A stretch of 64,000 nucleotides of DNA from Paenibacillus jilunlii (GCF_900102965.1 NZ_FNGM01000001.1:1-64000), one strand, 5' to 3'; positions 1-9,479 are shown, counted from the first letter of the stretch. Notes: generated by a model from the sequence alone, not told the origin. Translations and numbers: made by a program.

Positions 1-352
<352 letters not shown>

Positions 353-584
353 AAAAAAAGACCCCACAAAGTGAAGAAGAGGCTGACGAAGCCGATTCCG
401 AGTACTTTCCGGGGGCCCCGTAAGAAGGGCAAACGCCATTTTCGTTTCGGGTTCAGTTTTCAGGCGATCAAGCTTGAGCAGGAGAAAAAACCGCAAGGTT
501 TGATCTTTTCTTGCAGCGATTGTTTTAGAAGGTTGGTTATTTTCCTGAAGTTTTTCAGGGAGTTACACGACCGGAAAAAACCCG

Positions 585-701
585 TTTGGTGGCGATAGCG
601 GAGGGGTTCCACGCGTACCCATCCCGAACACGACCGTTAAGCCCTCCAGCGCCGATGGTACTTGGACCGAAGGGTCCTGGGAGAGTAGGACGCCGCCAAG
701 C
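585..701 (+). rRNA. 5S ribosomal RNA
   Basis: This is a complete 5S rRNA of about 117 bases. The ends TTTGGTGGCG and CGCCGCCAAGC pair to form helix I, and the interior carries the usual CCCATCCCGAACACG and GGGAGAGTAGGACG blocks. It is the last gene of the rRNA operon; no tRNA follows before the terminator. Confidence 0.96.
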
Positions 702-709
702 ACACTAAA

Positions 710-739
710 AGTATGGTCAAAACGGACCATACTTTTTTT
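710..739 (+). terminator. Terminator of the rRNA operon
   Basis: A perfect 9-bp stem AGTATGGTC/GACCATACT with a 6-base loop is followed directly by a run of T. It lies just after the 5S gene and is a standard intrinsic terminator. Confidence 0.93.
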
Positions 740-757
740 AATGCCATTTAGAAGCAC

Positions 758-797
758 AAAGACATCTTCCGCACAGACGCATGTGGAGGATGTCTTT
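758..797. terminator. Hairpin between the rRNA operon and the YheC-type gene
   Basis: A long stem built from GACATCTTCCGCAC and GTGGAGGATGTC (one mismatch/bulge) is followed by TTTTT on the plus strand. It sits between the plus-strand rRNA operon and the 3' end of the minus-strand YheC-type gene. It could stop transcription from either side. Confidence 0.7.
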
Positions 798-850
798 TTG
801 ATTTCTTATGCAATAGTTATTGATAATAATTGAAGAGAAAAGATCATCCA

Positions 851-1945
851 CTATTCCTCAACTGTCTTTACCGCACTCGGCGTGTTCTTGTTCTTATACA
901 CCCACATTGCATACTCCAGCGGGCGCATCAGCGCCTTGCGGTAGGTGCTGCTGTCGCCGGAGCGGGCGAAGACCTCACGGGCGGGCTTGGGGTTGACCTC
1001 CAGCACGTAGATCTGGCCCTCGCGGTTAATGGCGAGGTCCAGGGCCAGCTCGCAGAGGGTACCGAAGCTGTCCTCGAGATAGGCTGCCGCCTCGAGGCCC
1101 AGCTTCTCGGCGGTTTTCATCGCTTTCTCAGCCTTCTCCTGGCTGCCGAGCCATTGCTTCAGCAGAATCTCGGCGCGGACGGCGTGGCCGCCGCCGTGCA
1201 GATTGGAGGTGACGCTGCGGGCGGCGCCCACGCGGCCGGCCATGCCGGTCAGCTCCCATACGCCCTGACCGTTCTTTTGCACCAGCATGCGGTAGTCGTG
1301 GTAGCGTCCGCTGGGCAGGCGCAGCGGGATACCCTGCTGCACCAGGAACCGCCCGCCGAGGCACCACTGGCGCACAATGGACTCCAGGCGGGTGAGCGAA
1401 ACCTTGCGGGGGGCGATGATCTGCCGGCTCAGGCGGCGTCCCTGGATATCGTAGAGGGACTTGCCTTCCTTCAGCCGCTCAATCCGCAGGATGCCGCGCC
1501 CGCCCGTTCCACTGGCCGGCTTGACATAGACGACCGGACTGGATTTTAGTATCCGGTGCAGATCGGCGGAAGACTGGTATAACAAGGTTTCCGGCATATG
1601 CTGCCGGAACCGGATTTTTTTCGAGAAGGTCTGGTACACGGTCCATTTGTTGCGCAGCGGCCGGTTCAGAAAGGTCAGGTGGTTGTACTTCGCACGGAAG
1701 CGCAGCAGCTGCTGGAACCGCTGGCTGCGCTGAATCCGGCAGCGGTCATAGATCATATTCGGAAAAGAGCGCCATTTTCGCGACCATGTTCCCTTTTTAA
1801 CGTCGTATACCAGCGCGTGAATCTGATCCTTGCTGACGTGCACATCGGCGGGGGTAAACACAATAACATGTTCATTATAGACGTGGATGTAGGAACGGCT
1901 TAAACTGCTCTTTATTTTACTCACATGAAAATGCGCGAGCTCCAA
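851..1945 (-). CDS. YheC-type ATP-grasp protein (endospore coat-associated family)
   Basis: This 364-residue protein belongs to the YheC/YheD family, which is tied to the spore coat in Bacillus and has an ATP-grasp fold. What is seen: a lysine plus glycine-rich ATP loop, VKPASGTGGRGI, at about residues 141-152, and the C-terminal Mg/ATP motif LEVNPKPAR, whose Glu and Asn match the metal-binding E-x-N of ATP-grasp enzymes. The length fits the short YheC type. The predicted first codon is TTG with no clear ribosome binding site, and the N-terminus lacks the usual first strand of the family (compare the remnant at 27862-28002), so the start is uncertain; GTG at residue 8 is an alternative. No substrate is known for the family. 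It stands alone here, about 26 kb from the main YheC/YheD cluster. Confidence 0.9.
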   Translation of the reverse strand: MELAHFHVSKIKSSLSRSYIHVYNEHVIVFTPADVHVSKDQIHALVYDVKKGTWSRKWRSFPNMIYDRCRIQRSQRFQQLLRFRAKYNHLTFLNRPLRNKWTVYQTFSKKIRFRQHMPETLLYQSSADLHRILKSSPVVYVKPASGTGGRGILRIERLKEGKSLYDIQGRRLSRQIIAPRKVSLTRLESIVRQWCLGGRFLVQQGIPLRLPSGRYHDYRMLVQKNGQGVWELTGMAGRVGAARSVTSNLHGGGHAVRAEILLKQWLGSQEKAEKAMKTAEKLGLEAAAYLEDSFGTLCELALDLAINREGQIYVLEVNPKPAREVFARSGDSSTYRKALMRPLEYAMWVYKNKNTPSAVKTVEE

Positions 1946-2050
1946 AGTTGGTGTTTCAGCGGGACATTCTTGAATGTCAATTGCTGCCCACGCAAGATTT
2001 ATTTTATTGCATAGTTTAATTTATCTCTGGCCTTTTACCCTGAGGAGCAG

Positions 2051-2203
2051 CTAAATCATAAGTTCGGATGACGGGGTTGGATACTTCAGCGTATCCCAAG
2101 CGGTATATAGGCCGATTACGGCAGCTATAAGCAGGAGCATCACAGAAATTAAGGCTAGTTTATCTAAATCTCTTGGGGAAACTGGAGGGGACCTCGTTTG
2201 CAT
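2051..2203 (-). CDS. Possible 50-residue single-pass membrane protein
   Basis: An ATG-started frame of 50 codons fills the gap between two divergent genes. It encodes a short polar head, a hydrophobic stretch (LALISVMLLLIAAVIGLY, about residues 16-33) and a polar tail, as expected of a small single-pass membrane protein. Its ATG overlaps the glycosyltransferase start on the other strand by 2 bases. Against it: no good ribosome binding site is visible upstream, and I recognise no family. It is below the usual 60-residue cut-off, so it would be missed by routine gene calling. Confidence 0.4.
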   Translation of the reverse strand: MQTRSPPVSPRDLDKLALISVMLLLIAAVIGLYTAWDTLKYPTPSSELMI

Positions 2204-3215
2204 GAAAAAGCCGATTATGCTTCCGAAAAGCGGAAAATTAACAATCGCACAAGTGATTTCGAACTATCCAAAGGCACAGCCGGTGCCTTCCATCAAAGGA
2301 GGGACTGAAAAAATTGTTTATGAGCTGACGGAAGAACTGGTTAGGCGAGGGCATAAGGTCTATTTATTTGCAGCTCTAGGGAGCAGGAGCAAGGCAAAGC
2401 TTATTCCCTACCCTAAGGGGCTCCGCCACGAAAGCATAGCAAGATTTGTGCTGAAAAAATTGCCTGAGCGGGTTGATATTATCCATGACCATACTTTTCG
2501 TTCCGCGCTCGGCGTAACTAATCCTAAGATTCCAACGGTATGCACTGTGCATATCCCGGTCAAACGGCGGGTTAAATACCCTGTATACGTAAGTAAACGC
2601 GCCCGCCGGCTGATGGGGAACAACAAAGGCTTCTGCGTATACAATGGGATTAATACGCGTGAATATGAATTTAGCACAGAGAAACATTTATATCTGTTGT
2701 ATATAGGCAGGATTATCCGGAATAAGGGTGTTTTGCAAGCTATACAAGTTGCCGAAAGGACTGGTAAGACGCTGATTATTGCTGGTCCCGTGAAAGCCTC
2801 CCAATTTTTTGAGAGAGAGGTCAAGCCGCGCATCCGGAACAATCCCAATATCCATTATGTTGGACCTGTGGGCGGGAAAATGAAGCAGCAACTAATCAAG
2901 CATGCGGAATGTGTGCTATTTCCGACATTATGGGAAGAACCATTCGGTCTGGTCTTGGTTGAAAGTTTAGGTTGCGGGACTCCGGTGCTGGCGCTCAGAA
3001 ATGGTGCGGTACCGGAAGTATTATCCGGATTTCCTAACCTGATTTGTAATAACGTGAGTGAGATGGCAGCTAAGGTTCGGCAGAAGAAATATCCTTCGCC
3101 GCACATATTGAGAGCGTATGTTCAGAAACACTTCACCAATAAGCAGATGACTGACAGTTATTTAAGAATATACCATGAAGTTATTCAAAGAGAATCCGGT
3201 ATGAAGAAATTCTAA
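2202..3215 (+). CDS. Glycosyltransferase, family 4 (GT-B fold)
   Basis: The 337-residue product is a retaining GT-B glycosyltransferase that would move a sugar from a nucleotide-sugar donor to an unknown acceptor, in the cytoplasm or at the inner face of the membrane. The N-terminal half has GGTEKIVYEL near residue 29, and the donor domain has YIGRIIRNKG near residue 166. The family E-x7-E element is present in EPFGLVLVE, followed by GCGTPVLA. A ribosome binding site GGAGGGG at 2184-2190 supports the ATG at 2202. It is shorter than many GT4 enzymes (about 370-400). It diverges from the YheC-type gene; whether it works on spore surface sugars is only a guess. Confidence 0.88.
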   Translation: MKKPIMLPKSGKLTIAQVISNYPKAQPVPSIKGGTEKIVYELTEELVRRGHKVYLFAALGSRSKAKLIPYPKGLRHESIARFVLKKLPERVDIIHDHTFRSALGVTNPKIPTVCTVHIPVKRRVKYPVYVSKRARRLMGNNKGFCVYNGINTREYEFSTEKHLYLLYIGRIIRNKGVLQAIQVAERTGKTLIIAGPVKASQFFEREVKPRIRNNPNIHYVGPVGGKMKQQLIKHAECVLFPTLWEEPFGLVLVESLGCGTPVLALRNGAVPEVLSGFPNLICNNVSEMAAKVRQKKYPSPHILRAYVQKHFTNKQMTDSYLRIYHEVIQRESGMKKF

Positions 3216-3290
3216 GCTGCCAAAGGCTGTGTTGAACGGGGAGGAGTTTAGATTTTCTTTTGCGCGGGAGGCAGACAATCTATTGGACAA

Positions 3291-3325
3291 AAAAAGCGTG
3301 CCTCCCTTGAGGAGCCACGCTTCTT
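3291..3325 (-). terminator. Terminator of the ABC importer operon
   Basis: Read on the minus strand, the arms AAGCGTG and CACGCTT with an inner CTCC/GGAG pairing form a hairpin followed by a run of T. It lies directly after the stop codon of the solute-binding protein gene. Confidence 0.85.
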
Positions 3326-3357
3326 TATTGTCCACACAATGATTGCTGTGACAGTAC

Positions 3358-4890
3358 TTACTGCTGCTTGGCGTACCATTCTGAGAATTGTTTCTGATAT
3401 TCAGCGATGTATTTATCAATCCCCGCTGCTTTAAGTCTGTCCAGCGCTTTGGGGAAGGCGGTCTCATAATCGCTGAAGCCGCTGCCGATGGGGGCGAGGT
3501 ATTCAGTGAATACGCCGTTCAGCTTCGTTTCTTCATTCTTGACTGGCGTATTGTCAAAGTTGAAGCCGGCACCCTTCGAAATGATTGCTCCATCGTCCCA
3601 AGCCTTATATTCAGTGATGAATTCATCCGGAACGGTGTTGTCGAAACGGATGAAGTTTTTGTTCATCAGCAGCCAGTCGGGAATCAGTGAATCGGTGTTT
3701 ATTCTGGTCAGACGCCCGTTCGCGTCCAGCGTATAATCGGTTCCCTTTATCCCGTAGGCGAACAAGTCGTACAGCTCCTGGTTTTTTTGCAGCAGATTGA
3801 AGAACATCACATAGCGTTCAGGGTCTTTGGCTGCGGTAGAGACGAAGAAGGCGGTGCTGTACGTGCCGCGGCTGATTTTTGGGCGGCCGCTGCCAAGGAA
3901 ATAATTGACCAGCTTGGCCTCAGGCACTGCTTGCGAGATCGTTGCCGCCCCTTCAAAAGGGCGTGCCGCTGTGCCGGCCCAGAACATCGCTTTGCCGGAG
4001 TTCCAGTCAGACTGCAGCTGCGGCACATTGGTGGCGGCATATTTCGGAATGATTCCTTTTTCATACCAGCCGTGCATCAGGTTCGCATACTTCTTGAACT
4101 CTTCGGTTTCAAACCAGCTGATGATTTTATCATCTTTTGCAGACTCGTCCAGGGCAATAAAATCATTTTGCCAATACAGGTTTTTGTCCGTGTAATCATA
4201 TTGCAGGATCCGGCGGGCATCAGTGTTGGCGTACCCGATCAGTTCGGGATGAATGGCATGCACCTTATCATAGAACTGCTCCAGTTCCTTCAGCGAGGTG
4301 ACCTGCGTCATGCCGGCTTCCTCCAGTAGATCCTGTCGAACCAGCACGCTGTAGAATTCTGCAGAATTCGGCTTGTTGCCGACTGGAATTGCATACTGCT
4401 TGCCATCTAGTTGAAAGGCCTTGAAGGAGGCCTCGTCTACATTTTTACTCAAATCAGCTGCAACACTGACATATGGGGTAAGGTCGGCATAAAGCCCTTT
4501 AGCCACAGATTTCACCATGTAATTGGCATCGGTATAGGTGGCGAAGTCCTCTCCCGTAGACAGCATCAGGTCAGTTTTACCGCCGCCATATTCTGTCCAG
4601 GGAAGAAACTGAAATTCAACCTCGGCGTTGATTTCTTTCTTGATTACGTTGTAGAACTCCGTCTTCGCCAGTTCCTTCATCCGGTTTGACTCATCCCCGT
4701 ACAGCACAATTTTCAGTTTGGCGGGAGCCAAGGTGCTGCCGTCTTTACTGCCGTTATCTGTAACGGAAGCTGTACCTTCATTTCCGCTTCCGGAACTAGG
4801 GGCAGCGCTTTCATTGTTGCCCTGAGAACAGCCGCTTACCAGGAACACCGCTGCAAGGAGCAAGCTTAACCAACCTTTTTTCTTTTTCAT
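3358..4890 (-). CDS. Extracellular solute-binding lipoprotein of an oligosaccharide ABC importer
   Basis: This 510-residue protein is the substrate-capturing part of an ABC importer, held at the outer face of the membrane by a lipid. The lipobox LVSGC puts the acylated Cys at residue 21, after a KKKK start and hydrophobic core, followed by a Ser/Gly/Asn-rich linker to about residue 55. The body resembles the large LplA/YtcQ type of family 1 binding proteins (about 500 residues). It is the third gene of a minus-strand operon behind two permeases. In Bacillus subtilis the related YtcQ-YteP-YtcP system takes up pectin-derived oligosaccharides; the neighbouring pectinases suggest the same here. 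No ATPase gene is linked, as is normal when MsmX is shared. Confidence 0.92.
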   Translation of the reverse strand: MKKKKGWLSLLLAAVFLVSGCSQGNNESAAPSSGSGNEGTASVTDNGSKDGSTLAPAKLKIVLYGDESNRMKELAKTEFYNVIKKEINAEVEFQFLPWTEYGGGKTDLMLSTGEDFATYTDANYMVKSVAKGLYADLTPYVSVAADLSKNVDEASFKAFQLDGKQYAIPVGNKPNSAEFYSVLVRQDLLEEAGMTQVTSLKELEQFYDKVHAIHPELIGYANTDARRILQYDYTDKNLYWQNDFIALDESAKDDKIISWFETEEFKKYANLMHGWYEKGIIPKYAATNVPQLQSDWNSGKAMFWAGTAARPFEGAATISQAVPEAKLVNYFLGSGRPKISRGTYSTAFFVSTAAKDPERYVMFFNLLQKNQELYDLFAYGIKGTDYTLDANGRLTRINTDSLIPDWLLMNKNFIRFDNTVPDEFITEYKAWDDGAIISKGAGFNFDNTPVKNEETKLNGVFTEYLAPIGSGFSDYETAFPKALDRLKAAGIDKYIAEYQKQFSEWYAKQQ

Positions 4891-5034
4891 GATGAACCCT
4901 CCTGTAATGTAATAGAATCATAATGTTGAGGCATCTATTGCAAAGGTCGTGCTCCCTTAAGTCTTATTGTACATCAAGAAGCAGGGGAGCATAAACCCGG
5001 TGCAACCGGACATAACAGGGCATTTTGCCGGGAA

Positions 5035-5919
5035 CTAGCCTTTGACCGAACCCACGATAATGCCTTTGACAAAAAAGCGCTGGAGAAAAGGATATAATAT
5101 GGCGATTGGCAAAACGGTCAGGCAGGTCATCGCCATTTTGGCTGTCTCCAGTGGCGGTGCGATGATAGCTCCGCCGACCTGAGCCGCATTGCCGGAGGCC
5201 AGGAACTGGATGTTCGCCATCATGTTGTACATTAAATATTGGATCGTATAGAGCTTCTGGTCGGATACCAGCATTAGCGGCAGATAGAAATCATTCCAGA
5301 ACTGCAGCGCGTAAAAAAGCGAAATTGTGACCAGTCCGACCCGGCCCAGCGGAATCATAATGCTGAAGAAGATCCGCAGATGTCCGGCACCGTCGATTTG
5401 CGCAGATTCCACGATTTCATGCGGGATGCTGCGGAAATAGTTGGCCATGAGAAACATCAGAAAAACACTTAGCACATAAGGGATGAAGAGGCCGATAAGC
5501 GTATCGCCCAAATGATAGTATTTGGTGCTTAGCAGATACCATGGCAGTGTTCCTCCGCTGAACAACATCGTGAAATAGGCGAAGAAAGCGAAGAAATTTT
5601 TGAGCCGGAAGCTTTTAACGGATATGACATAGGCGTAAGCGGTGGTCACCAGTACGGCTGATATGGTACCCAGTACCGTAACGATCACCGACATGGAATA
5701 CGCCCGCAGAATCTGCTGCGCCTTGGAGCCAAACAGGAATTCATACGTTTCAAAGGTGAAGCCTCTGGGCCAGAACGAATATCCTTCCGCAGCGATCCGG
5801 GATTCGGTGGATAATGAGCCGGATACGGCCAGTATAAAAGGCACTAGACAGATGACTGAAAATACGGCTATACAGCAATAAAAGAAAATGAGCAGGCCTT
5901 TGTTTTCGGTAGTTTGCAT
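5035..5919 (-). CDS. Carbohydrate ABC transporter permease (LplC/YtcP type)
   Basis: The 294-residue inner-membrane protein has about six hydrophobic segments and the cytoplasmic loop signature EIVESAQIDGAGHLRIFFSI (EAA loop, about residues 168-187) that contacts the ATPase. It would form the membrane channel with the upstream permease. It is separated from the upstream permease by 12 bases, so the two are co-transcribed. The pairing LplB-like, then LplC-like, then binding protein is the standard order of this importer class. Substrate is inferred from the locus to be a pectin-derived oligosaccharide. Confidence 0.93.
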   Translation of the reverse strand: MQTTENKGLLIFFYCCIAVFSVICLVPFILAVSGSLSTESRIAAEGYSFWPRGFTFETYEFLFGSKAQQILRAYSMSVIVTVLGTISAVLVTTAYAYVISVKSFRLKNFFAFFAYFTMLFSGGTLPWYLLSTKYYHLGDTLIGLFIPYVLSVFLMFLMANYFRSIPHEIVESAQIDGAGHLRIFFSIMIPLGRVGLVTISLFYALQFWNDFYLPLMLVSDQKLYTIQYLMYNMMANIQFLASGNAAQVGGAIIAPPLETAKMAMTCLTVLPIAILYPFLQRFFVKGIIVGSVKG

Positions 5920-5931
5920 CTTATCAGTCTC

Positions 5932-6912
5932 CTAGAATAGTTTGCTGTCTTTGTCATACCAGCCGGCCAGTTTGTTCGCTACCAGTACCAGAATGAAGCC
6001 AAAGACGGATTGATAGAGCGTGATGGCTGAAGCAAAGCCGAATTCTCCGGAACGGATGGCTGTGCGGTATACATACACATCGATAATGTCGGTAGTTGGC
6101 AGAAGCAGCGGATTCAGGAAGGTTACTCCCATAATCATGCTGAGATCGCCTTTCAGCATGCCCCCGATGCCGAGCAGCGTCATTAGAATGATCGACGGAA
6201 TCAGCATTGGCACCGTAATCTTGGTAATAATCTGCCATCTGGAGGCACCATCGATTTTTGCGGCTTCATAATAGGAAGTGTCGATGCCCTGCAGCACCGC
6301 ATAATAGATGATGGCGCCGTAGCCGGCGCTTTTCCAGATATTCGCCAGCACCAGAATGATTACGAACAGCCAGGGGCTGGAATACCAGTCGACCTGGGAG
6401 AAGCCGAGCGTTTGGAGCAGCTGGTTCATTATGCCTTTGTCATAATCCAGCAGGGAGAACAGAATGGCTCCGATAATAATCCAAGAAATAAAATACGGGA
6501 AAAACATGACGCTCTGCGTGATTTTGATAAACCATTTGCTGCGCAGCTCATTCAGGATAATGGCGATGGCTACTGAAAAAAATGTACCGGTCAGCATATA
6601 AAGCGCATTTAGCATCACCGTGTTGCGTGTAGCTCTGAGAGAGTCCTCCATACTGGAGAAGAAAAACTCGAAGTTGGAGAAACCGGCCCACGGGCTGCCG
6701 AAGATTCCGTCATTGAAGTTGTAATTTTTAAAGACAAGAATCAGACCACTCATCGGCAGATAAGCAAAAAGAATGAGAATGACGATTCCCGGAAGAGCGA
6801 GCAGGTATAGTGTGCTGTCCTTCCTTAGGGATTTACGGAAGCTTTTGGCTCGGGTTGTCCTGATTCCCGGACTTAGCCGTCCCTGTGTTTCCGGTGTAGC
6901 CTCTTGTATCAT
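5932..6912 (-). CDS. Carbohydrate ABC transporter permease (LplB/YteP type)
   Basis: First gene of the importer operon, 326 residues. After a basic N-terminus of about 35 residues there are about six membrane segments, and the EAA loop SYYEAAKIDGASRWQIITKI (about residues 214-233) is clear. It is the partner permease of the next gene. A CcpA operator lies about 90 bases upstream (7001-7015), which fits a carbon-source-controlled importer. The length agrees with YteP (about 320). Confidence 0.93.
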   Translation of the reverse strand: MIQEATPETQGRLSPGIRTTRAKSFRKSLRKDSTLYLLALPGIVILILFAYLPMSGLILVFKNYNFNDGIFGSPWAGFSNFEFFFSSMEDSLRATRNTVMLNALYMLTGTFFSVAIAIILNELRSKWFIKITQSVMFFPYFISWIIIGAILFSLLDYDKGIMNQLLQTLGFSQVDWYSSPWLFVIILVLANIWKSAGYGAIIYYAVLQGIDTSYYEAAKIDGASRWQIITKITVPMLIPSIILMTLLGIGGMLKGDLSMIMGVTFLNPLLLPTTDIIDVYVYRTAIRSGEFGFASAITLYQSVFGFILVLVANKLAGWYDKDSKLF

Positions 6913-7000
6913 TTAACAGTCCACTCCTTTATATAGCGTTGTCATTTCTGTCCCTTGTTTCAGGAGAACGCTTTACATGGAAATCATAAATCGGCCCGGA

Positions 7001-7015
7001 ATGTAAACGCTATCA
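7001..7015. promoter_or_regulatory. CcpA operator (cre site) of the ABC importer operon
   Basis: ATGTAAACGCTATCA fits every fixed position of the cre consensus WTGNAANCGNWNNCW. It lies 89 bases before the first permease gene, inside the 323-base gap 6913-7235. A similar, inverted half (AACGCTTTACAT, 6967-6978) lies 22 bases closer to the gene, so the pair forms a loose dyad. Carbon catabolite repression of the operon is inferred. The rest of the gap holds AT-rich sequence and the terminator at 7169-7209; no gene is seen. Confidence 0.8.
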
Positions 7016-7168
7016 TAATAAACGAAAAAAAGTTAAAAAAGCGGAAAAGGGCGGATTAAAAAAACGAAAAAGATATCACTTTTCTGTTCTTTAGGCGTGT
7101 AAAAGCCTTATTTAAGGGGGAAATCCACAGAATTTGCGGGTGAAGGTGTTTCATTAAAAGTCAAAAAA

Positions 7169-7209
7169 GGGGATGTCCCCGGCTGTAAAAATGCTGCCGG
7201 GACATCCCC
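7169..7209 (-). terminator. Terminator of the sensor-type AraC regulator gene
   Basis: A strong stem, GGGGATGTCCCCGGC with GCCGGGACATCCCC, flanked by A on the left and T on the right, can work on both strands. On the minus strand it ends the regulator gene and separates it from the ABC importer operon that follows in the same direction. Confidence 0.88.
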
Positions 7210-7235
7210 TTTGTTCCTTGCTTATCGCGGGTCAA

Positions 7236-9479
7236 TCAGGAAGTTTCCTGTTTCTGCAGAATATGATTCATTCTCCATTTGGAGGGTGTAACCCCAAAAC
7301 GCTTTTTAAACTGGGTTGTAAAATAAGTGCTGCTATTGTAGCCAACCTTCTCTGCAATTTCCCGGATATCTAAGTTAAGCTCAGTGACTAATAACATCTG
7401 TGCCTGCTCAAGGCGCAGCAGGTTGACAAAATCGGGAAAGCTGCAGTTTACTTCGTCAGCAATCAGCCTGCTGAGATAAGCGGGACTTAACGACAGCTTG
7501 TCGGCAAGCGCATTAAGGGAAAGTCTGGAGTCGTCATAATGATCTCTGATGTAACAAATGGCTTCTACAGCAATGCTCTTGGTCTGTACAGCGCTCATGC
7601 TGGCAATCCGCTCAAGGGCGGTATAACAGTTGTCTACAATCCAATGCAGCAGCTTGTCATAGCTTTGGATCTGCCAGATACGCTGGTAATTATCGAGAAA
7701 TCCGGATTGCTGAACGTCCGCATTAAGCTCGGCCGTGCGGCTGAGCTCAAAGGCCAGTCTCGATAAAGCGATGGTGGCAGACTCGGCGCGGTAACTGCAG
7801 GCTACTGCCAGCAATCGTTCCACCGCCTGCGGAATATGGCCCGAGTGTTCCGTCTGCCTAACAGCTTGCAGCACCGGTTCAAGGGCGCTGTCAGGCATGG
7901 GGCTGCTGTTGAGATGGATGGTATCATCCGCAAAGATGATGTTCTGCTGTACATGAAATTTAATATACTGCAGACTGTCCGCAGCCTCATTATATTTAGC
8001 CCTCAGCAGGTGTAGATCATCCGTCAGTCCGCTGATGCCTAAGGCGCAGCTGGCACCTGAATGCTGAAGCTGAGCAGCAGTTTCTTCCCATTTGCCGCGG
8101 AACAAGGCGTAATCGTCGAAGCTGCCGCTTCTCAGCTCGCTTAGAATAAGCACGGCAGTTCCCTGATGCGGACGGAAGGATTGAACAGCTGCAAGTTCGA
8201 AGAAGGCAAGTTCAACCTGCTTAATGCTCTCCCCAAAGGTCAGCCCGGAGCCTTCAGCTTGTCCGGACTCCAACAAAGTTAGTACGCATACGCAGTACGC
8301 CCCTCCGGCAGCGGCTATGCTCATCAGTGGCGTACTGCTGTTCTCCGGTGTTCCCCGGGGGGACAGCAGCCACCGCATCAAGGCGCTGTCATCGCTTTCT
8401 TTCTTGAGCTGCTCCAGCTTTACGCCAATCTGCTCAAGTTCCTGGCTCACGGTATCGAAATCACCACCCGTCTTCAGCGCTTCTTCATTGCCGGATAGAT
8501 GAACGATATTGCCGAACAGCCGGCCAATCGGCTTGTACATCCGCCGCGAGATTAGATTAGCGGTTATGGAAGCGGCAATAATCAATGCTAAGCACAGACC
8601 GGTCATCAGATTGCGGGCATTGGAGATATCGCGGATGCTGTCCTTGTAGGAAGTCTCCGACACAAACCATAGCTTGTCGGCAGCAGAATATACATAGGTA
8701 ATCAGCTGCGGCTCTCCGCTTCCCCTATAGACAAAGGAGCCTCTTTCCGGGGAGGAAGCTACCACCTGCTTCAGCATGCCCTCTTCCAGCGGGGTGTCGG
8801 ATAGTGCGCTGTGCATGAGCACGGATGCGCTTCCGTCCAGCACCGCGTAACGGGTTGCTTCCCCTTCCTTTTGTGTGAACAGATTGTTCTGCAGCTTGCC
8901 CAGATTGACGGTCAGTGCGACCGCCCCGTTATATTCGCTGTCTGCAAACGCCCGGTCGTTATAGAACACGGTGAGCAGGGTGACCGGGGTACCGTTATTT
9001 AAGGTTGCCTTCCACAGAAACGGAGACTCAACAATCACATTATTCCGGATCCGCGAGAACAGCTCCAGCTTAGATTCCGGGCTTAGGGGCAGGTTCTCAA
9101 ACATCGCAACAGGTTCCTCTACCCCCATGATGTAGGCGTTCTCCATATACTGGTTGACAACCAACGCTCCGCGGATTTGGCTTAAGGCACTGTACAGCTG
9201 GTCGCTCCAGCTTGTGTCCCCGTTCATCATGAGTGCGTTGATGTTCGGGTTCCTATAGAAGTCCATAGCGTAATTCTGGACAATCTCTTTATAGTTTATA
9301 AAAACGGTTTCAGTATTCACCAGCACATTCTGATTCGCCTTGTTGACATTATCTATCGTAATATTCCGGTACCAATAAAAGATCACAACGGCCAGTACAA
9401 GAATGCAGCAGACTGATATTGCGGTCAGGCTTATAAAAAAGCGGGTGTATAATTTTTTTCTTTTTCCCAAGCTGCTCAC
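7236..9479 (-). CDS. Membrane-bound AraC-family regulator with extracellular sensor (YesS-like)
   Basis: This 747-residue protein combines a membrane sensor with a DNA-binding tail. One membrane segment lies near residues 13-33 and a second near 290-312, enclosing an extracellular ligand domain of about 250 residues. The C-terminal 100 residues hold two helix-turn-helix motifs of AraC type (ALADKLSLSPAYLSRLI and IREIAEKVGYNSSTYFTTQF). Such proteins are known as regulators of pectin and xylan genes in Bacillus and Paenibacillus; YesS of B. subtilis (about 760 residues) is the closest match in layout. Its gene lies between the importer operon and the divergent GH43 gene, so it likely controls both arms. 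A ligand cannot be read from sequence. Confidence 0.93.
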   Translation of the reverse strand: MSSLGKRKKLYTRFFISLTAISVCCILVLAVVIFYWYRNITIDNVNKANQNVLVNTETVFINYKEIVQNYAMDFYRNPNINALMMNGDTSWSDQLYSALSQIRGALVVNQYMENAYIMGVEEPVAMFENLPLSPESKLELFSRIRNNVIVESPFLWKATLNNGTPVTLLTVFYNDRAFADSEYNGAVALTVNLGKLQNNLFTQKEGEATRYAVLDGSASVLMHSALSDTPLEEGMLKQVVASSPERGSFVYRGSGEPQLITYVYSAADKLWFVSETSYKDSIRDISNARNLMTGLCLALIIAASITANLISRRMYKPIGRLFGNIVHLSGNEEALKTGGDFDTVSQELEQIGVKLEQLKKESDDSALMRWLLSPRGTPENSSTPLMSIAAAGGAYCVCVLTLLESGQAEGSGLTFGESIKQVELAFFELAAVQSFRPHQGTAVLILSELRSGSFDDYALFRGKWEETAAQLQHSGASCALGISGLTDDLHLLRAKYNEAADSLQYIKFHVQQNIIFADDTIHLNSSPMPDSALEPVLQAVRQTEHSGHIPQAVERLLAVACSYRAESATIALSRLAFELSRTAELNADVQQSGFLDNYQRIWQIQSYDKLLHWIVDNCYTALERIASMSAVQTKSIAVEAICYIRDHYDDSRLSLNALADKLSLSPAYLSRLIADEVNCSFPDFVNLLRLEQAQMLLVTELNLDIREIAEKVGYNSSTYFTTQFKKRFGVTPSKWRMNHILQKQETS

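Noticed and set aside
371..598. 75-residue frame in the 23S-5S spacer
   Set aside because: It lies in rRNA spacer sequence and runs into the 5S gene; no ribosome binding site and no family resemblance.
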